Assembly: GCA_015847255.1 (NCBI GenBank)
Contig: JADLZK010006512.1
Location: 141,501 to 205,500, forward strand
Length of the DNA stretch: 64,000 nt
Origin: Hyparrhenia diplandra
Lineage: Eukaryota; Streptophyta; Magnoliopsida; Poales; Poaceae
Direction of reading: 5' to 3'
Shown here: in pieces, positions 43,831 to 57,438 of the stretch
Position numbering within the stretch: position 1 is the stretch's first letter
Layout: every line of letters begins with the position of its first letter
Translations under genes and position numbers: made by a program
The notes under the pieces: model-generated
What the model saw: the letters and a program-made list of their open reading frames with translations, nothing else
Told to the model about the DNA's origin: nothing
Database searches by the model: none

Positions 43831-46800
43831 AATTTTAACCTGTGGCCAGATAGAAAAATCAAAAACTGTTCAGTTCAGATTTGAACTTTCTTGGCTCAAC
43901 AACCCTGATTTCTATACTGAGGTGGACAACATCTGGGGAAAACCCTGTAGAGCCAAAACACCTCTAGATAGAATTCATCAGAAGATTAAACTCCTAAAGC
44001 AGTACTTCAAAGGGTGGGGTCTTAACCTTGAAGGAGAAAACAGGAAAAGAAGGAAGCAAATTCAAAGTGAACTCTGTGATTTGGAAGAGCTTGAGGAGAA
44101 TGGTGACTTAACCATAGAACAAAGAGAAAAGAAAGCAACTCTTATCTGTGAAAACTTAAATCTTTTGTTAATTGAAGAATCCTTTTGGTATAACAGAAGT
44201 AGTGAAAAGTGGTTGCAGATGGGGATCTGAATACTAGCTACTTTCACAAATGTGCTAATGGCAAGAGAAGAAAATCCAAAATTATGAGTTTTGAAATGGA
44301 TGATATTATTATTGAAGATCAAGACCATTTAATGGAACATGCTACTGATTATTATAAAAATCTCTTGGACCTGCACAAGAGCATAATATATCCCTAGATC
44401 CTAGCATTTGGGATGGGTGTGAGAAAGTTGATGATATTGATAATGAGCTCTTAAGTAAACCATTCTCTGAAGAGGAAATAAAGGTGGCTTTGTTTCAAAT
44501 GGAGAAAAAATAAAGCCCCTGGGCCAGATAAGATTCAATTGAGTTTTACCAAAGATGTTGGAATCTAGTTAAAAAGGATATAGTTGATCTTTTGATGACT
44601 TTCATCTTTGGTAGAGCTGATATCTCTAGACTTAATTATGGAGTCATTTCTTTACTACCCAAAGTTAAGGATGCTAAGAAAATCCAGCAATATAGGCCCA
44701 TTTGCTTACTTAATTGCTTATATAAGCTCATAACAAAGGTTATCACTCTAAGGATAGAACCGATTCTTTGAAAAACTCATTCATGAAAACCAAACTGCCT
44801 TCATGAAAGGCGTAAATATAACAAATCGGTATCCTGTGCTTACATGAGATCATTCATGAAGTTAAAAGGAAAAAACAAACTGGAATACTTTTTAAAATTG
44901 ATTTCGAGAAGGCATACGATAAGGTCGTATTTGGAAGCTCCTGCTGAATTGCTTATCTATGAGAGGTTTTAACAATACTTGGTGCAATTGGATTAGGCGG
45001 TGTAATATCAGGAGGGATTGTTAGTGTAAAAGTTAATGATTCCGTGGGTCCTTATATCAAGAGTTATAAAGGGGTTAGACAGGGAGACCCTCTCTCCCCC
45101 ATTCTATTTAATTTCGTTGCTGATTGCTTAACCAGGATGGTTAATAAGGGTTAAGAGAATGATCTGTTCATTGGATTAGTTGACCACATTATCCCTAAAG
45201 GTGTTGTCATTCTGCAATACGCAGATGACACCATACTGTGTTTGAAACATGATCTAGATGGAGCTAGAAATATGAAGCTTTTACTTTTACATGTTTGAAC
45301 TCATATCCGGGTTGAAAATCAACTTTGATAAGAGTGAAATTCTGATGATAAATGACAGAGACAACTGGGGAGCAATATCTTTGAGATTTTTAATTGTCGC
45401 CAGGGGCTGCTTTCCAGTTAAATATCTTGGTGTTCCCATTAGTCCTAGCAGATTACATGTAAGTGACTGGATGCCTTTAGTTGAAAAATGTGCAAAGAAA
45501 TTGGATCCTTGGAAAGGGGGGAACATGACAATGGCTGGTAGAGCCACTCTTATCTCTGCTAGTATTAATAATGCACCTATGTACTACATGTCTCAGTATA
45601 CTTGTTCCCTTGCACTATCATCCAAAACTTAGACAAAGACAGGAGATCTTTTTTTCCGGCAAGGGAATGGGTTGAAAAGAAAATACCATTTAATTAAATG
45701 GGTGGAGGTGTGTAAGAGTAAACAAAAAGGTGGTGCTGGTATTAAAGACCTTGCTAAGCTGAACATCAGCTTATTATGCAAGCTTTGGTGGAATTTAGAA
45801 AATAAGGATGGGCTATGGCAAAAGTTGATCAATGCCAAGTATATGAATGGGAAGAATATTCACTCTGTGAAACACAGATTAGATGATTCCCCAATGTGGT
45901 CTGATTTATTAAAAATCAAGGATATCTACTTGAAGGGTAGAACTGTTTCTTGTAAAAAAGGAGATAAAACCAGGTTTTGGCTTGATTCATGGGTATTTGA
46001 CAAACCCTTATCTGTTCTGTCCCCCACCTTATATGATCTTTGTGAACAGAAAGATGTCTTTGTTGACTTGGTGAAAGGTGAGGAAGTTCTTCTCTCCTTC
46101 AGAAGATGGCTCACTCCTGAGCTTAATGCTGCTTGGCAGTACATATCAGAAAAAGTTGAAAGTTATCAGTTATCTGTTTCCAATGATAATATCAGATGGA
46201 AATGGGAAGCTAAAGGAAATTTTACTGTTAAGTCTACATACAATAGAATGTGCAGTAATGATGCTGGAGAATATCTCAAGCATATTTGGAAAGGGAAGAT
46301 CCCTCCAAAAATAAAATACTTCATGTGGTTACTGTCAAAAGGTGTAGTCTTGACCAAGGATAATCTTCTTAGGAGAAACTGGAAAGGAAATCCAAGCTGT
46401 TATTTCTGTAATGATGAAGAAACTATTAATCACCTGTTTTTTCAATGTCCTGTGGCAAGAGTAATTTGGGCTTGCATTGCTAAGCTTATGGGTGCTAATA
46501 ACATCCCTGAAAACTTAGATCAGTGCTGGAAATGGATGTCTAGGTGGATGCCTGATGGCTCAAATTTTCATGTGATTGGTATTTCTGCAATTTGTTGGGC
46601 CATTTGGTCTGCTAGAAATAATGCCTGTTTCAATAAGAAAGTCATCAAGAGTCCTCATGAAGTCATTTGTCATGCTGGTGCTCTAATAAAATTCTGGGCA
46701 GGCCTGTACAAGGAGGTCGACAAGGCGGCGCTGGTGAAGGGCGTTGACATGATGCTGAAGGTGGCGCGGGAGCTCCTTGCTGCAAAGAGGGCGAAGACGG

Positions 46801-47128
46801 CGACCACAGATGAGGACGTCAACAACGGTCAAGGCGGCACAGCCTGAAGAGTCGCTGAAAAACTGTTCATCATCAACATATTGACAGACAGTGCTCTGTT
46901 TCTTTCTGTTACTGTCTGAAGAAGCCCGCTTTCGTAGCTCAAACTGGTGGTGGTTTAGAAACTTTAACTGCTGCTTTATTTATCGCTGTTTTGGTTCGCA
47001 GTAGATTCAATTTGAATGGTTCTGCGCAACCATCTTTAGATCTTCTGCTATCTTATCTCTATCAAACTCTGTAACAGCGTATTTCCGTTTCAATGAAATG
47101 GGAATGGGGAGACCCCAGTTAAAAAAAA
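43831..47128 (+). mobile_element. 5'-truncated L1-type LINE, AT-rich family
   Basis: A perfect 15-bp target duplication, acataatcacaagtt, flanks it at 43816-43830 and 47129-47143. The element lacks the 5' part with the endonuclease. It keeps the linker before RT (43922-44230), a broken RT (QGDPLSPI at about 45078 and YADDTIL at about 45219) and a 391-codon open frame (45672-46847). That frame has the zinc-binding RT-associated domain (CYFCNDEETINHLFFQC). Several stops and frame changes break the RT. The 3' end is ccagtt plus an A-run at 47121-47129. It is a different family from the GC-rich LINE at 22.8 kb. Confidence 0.9.
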
Positions 47129-47365
47129 ACATAATCACAAGTTCAACATCTCAAAAGTATTGTAACAGTTTTTTCTTCTGTATCAGTAATGACTTGTTTA
47201 AACACAAGAATAGCCCCAGAGGCATTTCTTCGGCATCTGCCAACAGCATGCCGCAGTGCTACGTCAGCCTATTTTACTCGGCATACGCACGGTGGGAAAG
47301 CTAGAGGCTATTGATTGTCACTTTGCCAGTCTTGAGTCTCCACCTTATCATCTCCTCAGCTCTAA

Positions 47366-50300
47366 TCAATTAACCTTTTGACAACATTCCTCATCTTCGT
47401 CTGCACAGGCTTTAAGGCCAAAGCGATAGGCCATCCTTTCAAGGAGATCCTTCCTATCCGGTGGAGAAACCATAACATTCATAGTCACATTCCCTCTCCA
47501 GCAAACAATGGCAATTGTGGAGGGATCCTTAGAAATGGAATCTACATGCTTATGCCCTGAAACACTAGAGAAAGTTAGATTAAGTCATGGTTTCTTTTAT
47601 CTTCAGATAGGGCATAACATTACCTTCGAGTAACACTACAACACAGCAACCGGGCATCAAGGACACAGCTTGCTCCCCAAATCTGGTGTCGACAAATTGA
47701 GCAAAGTTTATGCTCCGGTACTGTAAAAGACGGTGGAAGTCAAGTGGGGATGCATATAGTATCCTCCTGCTGATGTACGGAAGCAGTAGCGATAATCCCT
47801 CATAAGACAACCTATATGCACATGGACAGGCATCCTTTGATCTATGCCTTTCCTGAAAGAGAACAGAGTAACTCAAAGTTTGAGTAAAATATGTATGTTC
47901 TTCCACAGCTGAATGTTCCTAAGAAATCTTGGATCAGTAAGGAACACCATGTGTTTAGAGCACTTTATACTTACAAACATTTTAACACCAAGTGAAGCTA
48001 TCTTGAGCTGCCCACCAACTTCTGCATTCAGCTCCAAAATCTCTTTAACTGACTTTGATACGTAATATATTCTCCTCGCATTATCAGTACTTCTAGTCAC
48101 CAGACGACCTTCAAGTGCGAATGATTCCTTGATGCCAAAGAAGCATATTATACTCTTTATCACCGCTTGATCACTCAAAAATAAGACAGGATCAACCCCT
48201 CTCCAACTGCTTTGCTTTTTGCAACTTCATTCTATCTTTTGATTCTGCTTGAGTGCTTTCTACATCACTGAAAACCATTTCAACCTCAGTTAAGTTCTTA
48301 TCCTTTGAAGTTTGGTTGTCTGTGCTTAAATTCTGTCGCGTACCCAGCACTTCAGTGTCAACTTCAGAAACACTGTGCTGTTGGAGTGTCAAAATAGTTT
48401 CATAGGGTCTTGTTTCTGGCTCAGGTTCTTTCTGAAACTGCATAATCCTGTCTGTTCCAAGTCTATGCTGAATTTTTGTTCCCTTTATCTGACTGCCTGA
48501 AAGATTGCGCAGCATTCAAGTACTATTTATGCATATAGGCATACACGATTAAATGCAAACTTTCTTGAAAGGTATTGAGTGGAATCATCAAGAAGAAAGC
48601 AGAGATTACCATTCAAGGGAGACAATTTATGTAGAACTGCGATGAAAAATGCCCCACTGTTTTGGTCATGAGGAACAATCCTCATGCAGCGATGCAGTGG
48701 AAATTTTGAACTCACAATGTTCGAAGTGCAATCCAAAATTTTATTGGGACTGATAGAAACTCCAGCCATGTCATGATTAACTTTTTTTGTTTCCTCAATG
48801 TTAATATTTCTTGAGAAGCTGCTCACATTATCCATGTTCACTTCAACATCACCACACATAGTATGGCTTTCCTCAGTGATATTACTTGCAGGAAACATGC
48901 TTGGCAATATTACATTCTTCCTATCGTGTGGAACTTCATCGTGACTCTGAAACCAGGAATCTAGATCTTGTACCTGCAGGAGTAAGAAAAGGAAGGGAAC
49001 TGTTCGACTAAAACACTGAAATGGAAAAAAGGTTTCTTCTAAAAGCAATCATAATTCTACAAACAAAAAAGAGACAACTATAGATCCTCTGCTTACAAAT
49101 AATTGTCATCTTCAGCCAGCACACATAAACCAATTAAAACAATTGTGATGTCAATTGGACCAAAATGCTCTGAGTTATCAGACAAATAATAAGAGAAACC
49201 AAAGTAGATGGTATAGACAGAATATAAGGGGGAATTTTGGGAAAACATTTCAGGAATCACGAACAAGATAAATAAAGTGGTAAAAAGTGATAAGTATATC
49301 TATACTTCGAGAGAGTAAAAAAATGAGACCTGTGCTGACATGCTCAGTTAATTTCTCCATGTAAAAGATTATTAGTAAACTAAAAAACTGTAATGAAAGT
49401 AAAGCCATTGGCATACTATGTTGAGTGTCATAATCATGAATCCAGACACACATACAAAACAGGGCAAAAATTGTAATTAAGAATGCGCAATCTTAATAGA
49501 TACAACACATAAAAAAGAAAGTAACCAAGGGATCAACCTTGGTATAGATATAAGCACACAAACCTTCCAACTGCTAAGCCCTGGACGCCGGACCAATTCA
49601 GGTAGCTCGTTAGAAACATCAAGGAGATCAACAGAGTTTCCACTTCTTGAAGGAGCTATGTGATTATGAGATACATGAACAACTTGCAAAGCAAATTCAT
49701 ATTACAGCACATATACTGTTAACAGAATGTAAAAAATGAATAGCGAATGGTATTTGTATGTGGCAGCCTAAAGGAAAGGTTCAAAACTATACCAACATAT
49801 ATGTTTTTTTTTTTTTGGAATTTCACTACAGATCTTTGGAGTTCTAATGAGACCGTTCAGATTGGGGCTTGTGCTTAAGCCGTCTCATAAATCCAGTGAC
49901 ATGAGCCTGTAAGGCATACAAATTGAATTTTTCCAGATAACATTTTGGATCTATAAGCTACCATAATTGCCTTATTAAACGACCAGCCAATAAAGCACCC
50001 AAAACAATGTGACCAACAAGGCCAGAAGGCTTCAACGCTTCAACAGCTCATATTTTGCTCATATCTAGGCTAGAAGTCACAGGAAATTAACAGCTTTATG
50101 TTCAACAGCTAAAAGTAAGAAACTACAGTAGATACCTCAGCTATGACAGCTTCATTTTCAACAGGATTCATTGAACAGGTCGAATAGACCATCCTTCCAC
50201 CCACTTTAAGTAATGCAATACCTTAAGAAATAAAATAAAACTGTGATATTACATACTGTTAACCTTAAAGCTTCAAATGATATATTTTTCTATCAAACTG

Positions 50301-53300
50301 TGATATGTTATGCAGTAGAACTCCTCAGAAAATCCCTGGTAGTGGTAGGTATGTTTAAAAACTCATGGTCTACTATTATTACTCAATTAGGAAGAAAAAT
50401 CACCCCCAACAAAGTGTCAAATCAATATTAACAGATCCATATCACGCATTGCAATATTTACTTGCAGAAGATGAAGTTGGTTACCCATGCTCGAGTTCCT
50501 GAACAACAATAACACATTAAAACCTGAGGATACATACAGGGAAGATAAAGCAGCAGACAAAACAAAGATTCAGTTATTACCACTTTCTCCACATGTCATG
50601 ACCCTTGCGAATAGTCCCATCACCACTACAGGGAACATCACAAAGTATGCGGTCGAATTCTAACCTTTGTAGTTTGCAGGTATCTTTATATGATTCTAAA
50701 TAATCCTTTCCGAGAGAACAATAGGGAAGTTTTCTGCTTCATGGTTTGTTACTATTAGGTTGGCGGTGCACATTCTCTTTGTATTATGGATAAGGAGGTC
50801 ACATCTTCGCATATTGAGATCATTGGCTATCACCTAATCAGCCTCACAAGAAGAAGGGAGAATATATACGTTAGTACATAGATTATCCCAGATTAGAGAG
50901 GGGGGATTTGGTTAGAAGTGAGAGGGTAGGAACAGTGACCAGTAGGCCTTTGAAATGGGCTTAAGCCTTTGAGCTACTTCTCCTTAAGTTGCAAGGGTAC
51001 ATGGGGCCTCTATATATCGGGGACTATGACTTAGGGACAGAATTAGTACAGGAGATAGACCTCCTAGCCATCTAGGCTCTAGATCCTTCTTAGTTCTTAC
51101 CATGCCGGTGCCACAGCCTGTACACAAGTTAGCATTGACCCCAAAACAGTACAGCAGGCCTGACTGAGCCGCTTACTGGGCCAAGTTGGTCCTGGGCCAT
51201 ACCAATATAACTAAGGTATTCATTTCTCAGAAGTTTTTGGAAATTCTAACACTAGTTCTACTAGCTATATGTAACAAAACTAAATACTAACAACTAACAT
51301 GACTCCAAATATCATCAATATAAGAGCAATAGTTTTAGTGCCACATGAAACTGAGGGAGAAACATACCAATGCTCCTGGAAGTAGCCCTGGTTCTTTTGA
51401 TTGCTGAATCATCTCAAGTAACTGAAAAGTTTTAGAGCCTGGAGCAGCACACACTGCACAAGATACGCAGATACATGTGAGTATTGGAGTATTTTGCCAT
51501 CCAATCACAATGAAAGAATACCCATTGACACGGGTCGGTTTGTATGAGAAGCACAGGATAAGATAACAGAGAAGAATTAAACAGGGACATACTATCAAGA
51601 ATATGATGATCAGGTTGTACATTCAGAAACAGTGGTGGAACCTGTACAGATAAATTTCAGGTAATGGAACAAGACTTCATCTAAGAAAATTGAATAAACA
51701 AGATAACAGAGGTGACAATATTTATCAACAAATTGATACAGGATGCCCACCATGCTAACAGCCTCTTGCCTAGTTATATTACCAACCTCACTCTCATGCT
51801 TTAGAAACTCGTGAAAACTGGAAATGAAGAGTGGATCAATAGAATACTCATAGATTAATCGATAGCACATCAAAGTAGAAACATAAATTAACTGTTCAGA
51901 ATAATAATCGTTTGAAAGTGAAAGAAATATATAACCAACTTCCCCATAACAATTTAAGCTTTTGGGAAAACTGGTTGCTCATAAAAACCAACACTACATA
52001 AGCCAATGTTACTAAAATTAGATAAACTTTAATTAGATAATTGTGAACAAATATTCCCTAGGCTAACCTGATGCTCTACCAATCTGCAGTACCAGTATCT
52101 GATGCCTATTGGATATCCCGCTTCTTCTGACCCAATACAACTCAGTTTGAAGCCCACTTCAAGACCATCTCCACTCCACCCCCAAATCCTACCATATATT
52201 CACTAATGCAAAGGCAAGAGTGTCCCGTATTTACGCTACATAGGCCAAGCAAGATTCATGCAATGGCAAGAGTTAAACATCATGTTGCAATTAATTACCT
52301 TTCGAATGCCTGGTTTTTCCTCAATTCCTTCCGAGAAAAAATTCAGATGCCATGCAAGATTGCATGGATACCAAGGCAAGGGAGTTATAGCATCTTCTCC
52401 ATGCTCATTACTGACCTTTGCAGTGAGTTTTTAATTGTGAATTAGAAAATGCCAAGGATCGAGTAAGGAGAAATTCATAGACGGCAGAGAAAAGGCTACC
52501 TCACTCTCCAAAGATCGCCTAAATTCATTTTCCAACTTTGAGCAGATATCTTTATAAAACTGGCAACTGAAAAGGAAAGTAGAAATATAAACATTCAGCT
52601 TACATGGCAAGTGCTAGTAAAATATGAAATTATTGTATTCATGTATCAAATCCACAAAAACAAATTTAGCCTTTGTGAGAATAGCATGGTATTGCCTAAT
52701 GGAATAAACTTTTGCAGTAACTACACTGAAAGGTTTGCTAATGGCTCAATTGAAGTTACCCTGAAACTGCATGGGTCTTATAATAAGTGACAATCATGCA
52801 TTCCTAAGAGCAATTCAGAAGTACAGGTTCCTTGCTGGAGTACCATAAAGCGCAGATTGAAAATAAACAATCTAATACAACCCTTGCACATGACTACTTG
52901 AATGGCAGATTAACCAGATATCCAAGTCATGGAGCAGCCAGCCTTGATAACCAAAGGCTATGGACGCAGGACGAGTAGAGAACATGAATATCTGTGATGA
53001 CAGTGGTCCATGTGAAGTTACTCAAGCCAAGGAATCCAATAGCCAAATGAAGACCTCAGTGGCAATTCATGACTGCATTTCAGAGTAAGCAGCACTACCA
53101 GGCATTGATCCTAAAAGTCGCTGGTAACGGTTTCCGCAGGACATTCATGAAGGCATCCCACTCCTCCTTGCGGACAATTTGCTGAACCTGCCCAACCAAA
53201 TATGCAAGTGCGATCACATACACTGACACACATGCAGAAGAACAGGATCCTGAAACCATGCCATTTTCTACGCAACACTGTAACTCCAGATACGAAGACT

Positions 53301-53804
53301 AAACTCACCTAGTACAGGAGTACATAGTGGTAATCAGTTAAACCTTAGACCTATGATACAGAAAGATTGTTCATATATGAACACATTTGTCATTACTGCA
53401 AAAAAAAAAAAAGGGGGGGGCGTTCGAATCTCAACAAACAAGCTGTCACTCCATCGACTGACCCCTGATTTCACTTCAAACCGCGAATGCGATAGACAGG
53501 AAAGAAGCTATGTGAGATCGAAATGGGAACCACACCTTATAGTACTCTTCGAAGGCAGCGTTCTCGAGTACTGGCGGCTGCCGCGAGGGTTTGGCCTCGC
53601 CGACGCCGCTCGTGACGGTGCCAGCAGCGGAGGGGCAGGAGGATGGGTCCGGGGACTCTGCCTCCAGACGCTCTCGAGCGCCTGCGCGAACTGGCGGCAC
53701 GGCGCGCGGCCGCGCCTCCTTTCTCCGCCCCAGACGCATCGCCCCGGCTGGCCGCCGGCGACGATGCGGTGGTGAGCGAGAGACGGGGTCCTCGTGACTA
53801 GCAT
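47366..53804 (-). CDS. RNA cytosine-C5 methyltransferase, NSUN2/TRM4-like, about 15 exons, several frameshifts
   Basis: The enzyme uses SAM to methylate cytosine-5 in tRNA and some mRNA. Exons (-): 53804-53536 (start uncertain), 53187-53099, 52566-52500, 52415-52299, 51817-51751, 51641-51593, 51453-51368, 50833-50581, 50498-50446, 50221-50136, 49655-49564, 48973-48610, 48496-47975, 47852-47624 and 47556-47366. Landmarks are FEEYYK, EEWDAFMNVLRKPLPATFRINA, NITRQEAVSM, the SAM-site CAAPGSKT, the motif-IV cysteine in CDVPCSGDGT and the catalytic cysteine in VYSTCSMNP. C-terminal regions lie in the last four exons. Phases fit except at single-base differences: one base short at 50724-50726, one short at 49647-49648, one extra at 48205-48206. 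The N-terminus also changes frame between about 53570 and 53690. A short exon between 52299 and 51817 (5-6 residues expected) was not located. The gene is probably real, with errors. Confidence 0.88.
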
Positions 53805-54615
53805 GCCAGCTCGTGGACTCTGGTGGCCTAGCGAGATGGGCTCTGTCTCAGTAGGATTAGGATAAAATGTGCAGTTGTTAACCTTGAAACGAATTGAATG
53901 GCATGGCAACCGAGCATCTGATCCTAATTTCAAAATCTTGGCATGTTAAGTATTTAAATTTACCGAACAATGTGATGATTCCAATAATTATACATGATAC
54001 AAGTATTTATACTTAGCGTGCTTTGATTCCCCAAAACTGTAAATCTTATACGTACGGTGCAAATGCATGAAACACAAAGACACACAAGAAAAAAAAGATG
54101 ACCCGATCAAAATTTGACTAGCTCAAAAACGAACCTAACAACGAGAATATGTTACTATATTATATTATATATATAAAAACATAGCCATAGTAGACAGAAT
54201 ATACACTGTATTACATGGCGCACGTATACATATTTATACACACACAGATATGACTTCTTTGATCACCCACAACCTTGAAGAGAAACCGGAGGTAATATTT
54301 GAAAGTACAAGATACCAGATTCCTGCTTCGAATGGCCATACTACCAGGCTTCCATCGCCTGTTCATTCATGTTTCAACTACTATCAACTTCAGTAACTGC
54401 ACAAACCTACCAGATAGATTCAGTGTATAGTACAATTCTCAAGATGGTAAATTTAGAGCAGCTGCTTTACGAGTAGGAGAGCAGGTGAAGGTAACTTGCA
54501 CTTTATTTATGACACCGAAAATCAAAAGGTTGTCTTGTTTACCAGTACACGACAGCAAAATTTGATACAACAACAAAACCAAAGCACTAGTCCATGTCAG
54601 TGAACTTATCACAGT
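53805..54615. other. Spacer between the methyltransferase and DAHP synthase genes
   Basis: The two genes are on the same strand. This interval should hold the 5' UTR/promoter of the methyltransferase gene and the 3' UTR of the DAHP synthase gene. The middle (53940-54300) is AT-rich without recognisable elements. Confidence 0.45.
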
Positions 54616-57438
54616 TCACAGACGAATGGAACCCAGCTGGTTTGTGTACAAAGGCGACGAAGCAATCCTCCTTTTCCTAAAAGCTCCGCGATGATGAATG
54701 CCATCTCCAGAGACTGTGAGGCGTTGAGCCTTGGGTCACAGTGCGTGTGGTAGCGTGAGCCCAGATCATCAAATGTCACGGTACGTGACCCTCCAATGCA
54801 CTCTGTAACATTTTGTCCAGTCATCTCTAGATGCACTCCTCCAGGGTGGCTCCCTTCTTGTTCGTGGACATCAAAGAACGCACGCACCTCGGCCTGGTTT
54901 GAACAACATAGCCATCATAAATAGTTCATTTACTTATTCTCCAGTATGACATTGGAAGCATAGAAATTATGCAGCACTCCTATCCCCTACCAAGCATTAA
55001 GTGATAGTAACAAGCCAACAACCAACAACATTTTATCCTAATCTTTGGCTGCTGACTGACAAGGATGGTAAAATAGATAGTTGGAAGTACCAAACCACTA
55101 CATCCAACCAGAATTTATAAAGATAATGGGGCTGGAATATTCGAGGAATATCCAAAAGATTGAGTGAGCAATAGATTGGGTCAATTTCTTTATCAATCGC
55201 TTTCAACCTTTTCAAGCAATTTTCAATTCAATTGGATGGTCCCATGGATATACTGTACTATTTACTACTCTAGAGACCAAAACAATCAGTATGACTGAAA
55301 TGATCAGTATAGTAAAGCTATATATTGTAAACTCACACTTGTACACTGCATAGACAAACTGCCCTCACAGATAGATAATGACTAGTCACTATTCACTCAA
55401 AAAGAATACAGACCGTTGACAAAAAGACAGGCAAATAGTCCAACATGGAGATAAGATAGCAAGCAAAGGGAATTACCAAAATTCTGTCGAATGAGCGGGT
55501 TTTGAGTCCATAAGGGGCCTTCATGGTGTTCCCATGCATTGGGTCAGTAACCCATGTTACTATCTGGCCAGCCCCACGGACGGCGCGTATCAGGTGTGGA
55601 AGTTTCACCCTCATGTTTTCAGGACCCATTCTTGTGATAATGGTTATTCTCCCAGCCCTGTTTTCGGGATTCAATATATCAATCAACCGCACGAGTTCTG
55701 CTGGGTCCATCTTGTCACTAACCTGTATTACAAAGGACGAGGAGAAATTTCTAAGAGAATGCCTAAACGTTGAGCTTTTCAATTTTCAAATGCAGAGGTC
55801 AAACAGGAGTTGCTAGATGTCAAGTATTATATTTACCTTGATACCAAGAGGGTTGGCAATGCCACGAAGGAACTCCACATGAGCACCATCAAGCTGGCGA
55901 GTACGCTCTCCGACCCATAGGAAGTGGGCCGAGCAATCGTAATAGAGGCCAGTGGTTGAGTCTTCACGAGTGAGCGCTTGCTCATAAGGCAGAAGAAGGC
56001 ACTCATGTGACGTCCAGAATTCTGTTGTTGTCATTATAGGGTGATCTAAAGTGAGTCCAGCAGCTGACATGAACCCCAAAGCTTCGTCAACTCGGTGAGC
56101 CAATTCCATGTACCTATTCACCATTTTCCACATGTAAACCATGAATTGGCAAAATCAAATAACTCTCGCGTGCTACTGAGTGTGTTGCGGTCACTTGGTG
56201 CAAATCAGGATACCTCTAGATTCAGGGAAAGAACATATCCATTTTTGTGTAAACAAATAGCCAATCACTAAGACCATGAAATGAACTTAAAATGCACACA
56301 TCTTAGCATGAATTGCAATTAACGAAACTTGATTCAAAATAACCCACCTATCCCCCTGTTCACTATGCTCTGTGAAATCAAGGTTCCACTGTGTTACCCT
56401 CTGCATTGCAGCATAGCCTCCAGTTGCGAACGCCCGCAGCAGATTCAGCGTTGCTGCAGACTGAGAGTATGCACTTATCATGCGGTGTGGATCTGGCAAT
56501 CTTGACTTCTCATCGAATGCATCCCCATTGATATTGTCTCCTCTGTAGCTTGGCAATTTCACTCCATCCCGCTCCTCAAAACCATCTGATCTTGGCTTTG
56601 CAAACTGACCTGCCATTCTTCCCACCTAAACATCCATGCATGTTATAGTGAATACAAAGTTATCTGAAGCATAGTTTAGAAATACAACCAACACTGCTCA
56701 ATTATATATCCTGATTTCTCATGTCAAAAAAGAAATCCATACATTTGAAACATATATTGTGTTATATTAAGATTAATACCAGTTGTGACATGTGCAATTG
56801 TTGTCCTTCCATCAATCATACCGCCTTTATGTTTTAGTGAAAAACATGCAATTATTACTGGGAAACATAAATGTCATGTTTGGAGAGAAAGAAAATATGA
56901 TTTAATTTAAGCTGAAAAGAGGACGCATGATGTCCGATCGATCCATCAACAACCCAAAAAAGCCTTAAGGCGATTTTATTTATAATAGTACTACCTTGAC
57001 GATAGGCATCTGGCCTCCGAACATGAGCACGACGGACATTTGCAGGAGAACGCGGAAGGTATCTCTGATGTTGTTCGCGTTGAACTCTTTGAAGCTCTCT
57101 GCACAGTCACCACCCTGGAGGAGGAAGGCCCGGCCGACGGCGGCCTCCGCGAGACGCTCCTCGAGGGTGCGCGCCTCGCCGGCGAAGACGATGGGCGGGA
57201 ACGTCTCCACCGTGCGCAGCACCTCGTCCAGGTCCGCCTTGTCCGGGTACTCGGGCTGCTGCAGCGCCGGGCGGTCCCGCCAGCTCCCGACGGACCACTG
57301 GCTCGGAGGCCGCGGCGCCGCACGGACGGCGCGGGCGCGGAGGAGCGCCCCGCGGCCGCCCCGTCCACGCCCCCGCCACCGCCGCGGCGAGGGCAGCGGG
57401 TTTGGCAGCAGCGATGGGGTTGATGGCGCGAGTGGCAT
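54616..57438 (-). CDS. 3-deoxy-D-arabino-heptulosonate 7-phosphate (DAHP) synthase, type II, plastid; five exons, C-terminal frameshift
   Basis: The enzyme joins phosphoenolpyruvate and erythrose 4-phosphate, the first step of the shikimate pathway to aromatic amino acids and lignin precursors. Exons (-) are 57438-56995, 56625-56348, 56113-55837, 55722-55477 and 54893-54616, with GT-AG borders and matching phases. The first ~65 residues (MPLAPSTPSLLPNPLPSP, then Arg-rich) look like a plastid transit peptide. Conserved blocks are FPPIVFAGEA, LLQGGDCAESFKEF, GRMAGQFAKPRS, TEHSEQGDR, TTTEFWTSHECLLLPYEQ, GERTRQLDGAHVEFLRG, HGNTMKAPYGLKTR, GGVHLEMTGQNVTECIGG and YHTHCDPRLNASQSLE, all typical of plant type II DAHP synthase. 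In the last exon the run AAAA at 54679-54682 is one base short. Restoring one base gives the usual basic end and a stop at 54616-54618. Read as is, the frame ends at 54609 with an atypical tail. An upstream in-frame ATG at 57594 is possible. Corrected length is about 507 residues. Confidence 0.93.
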
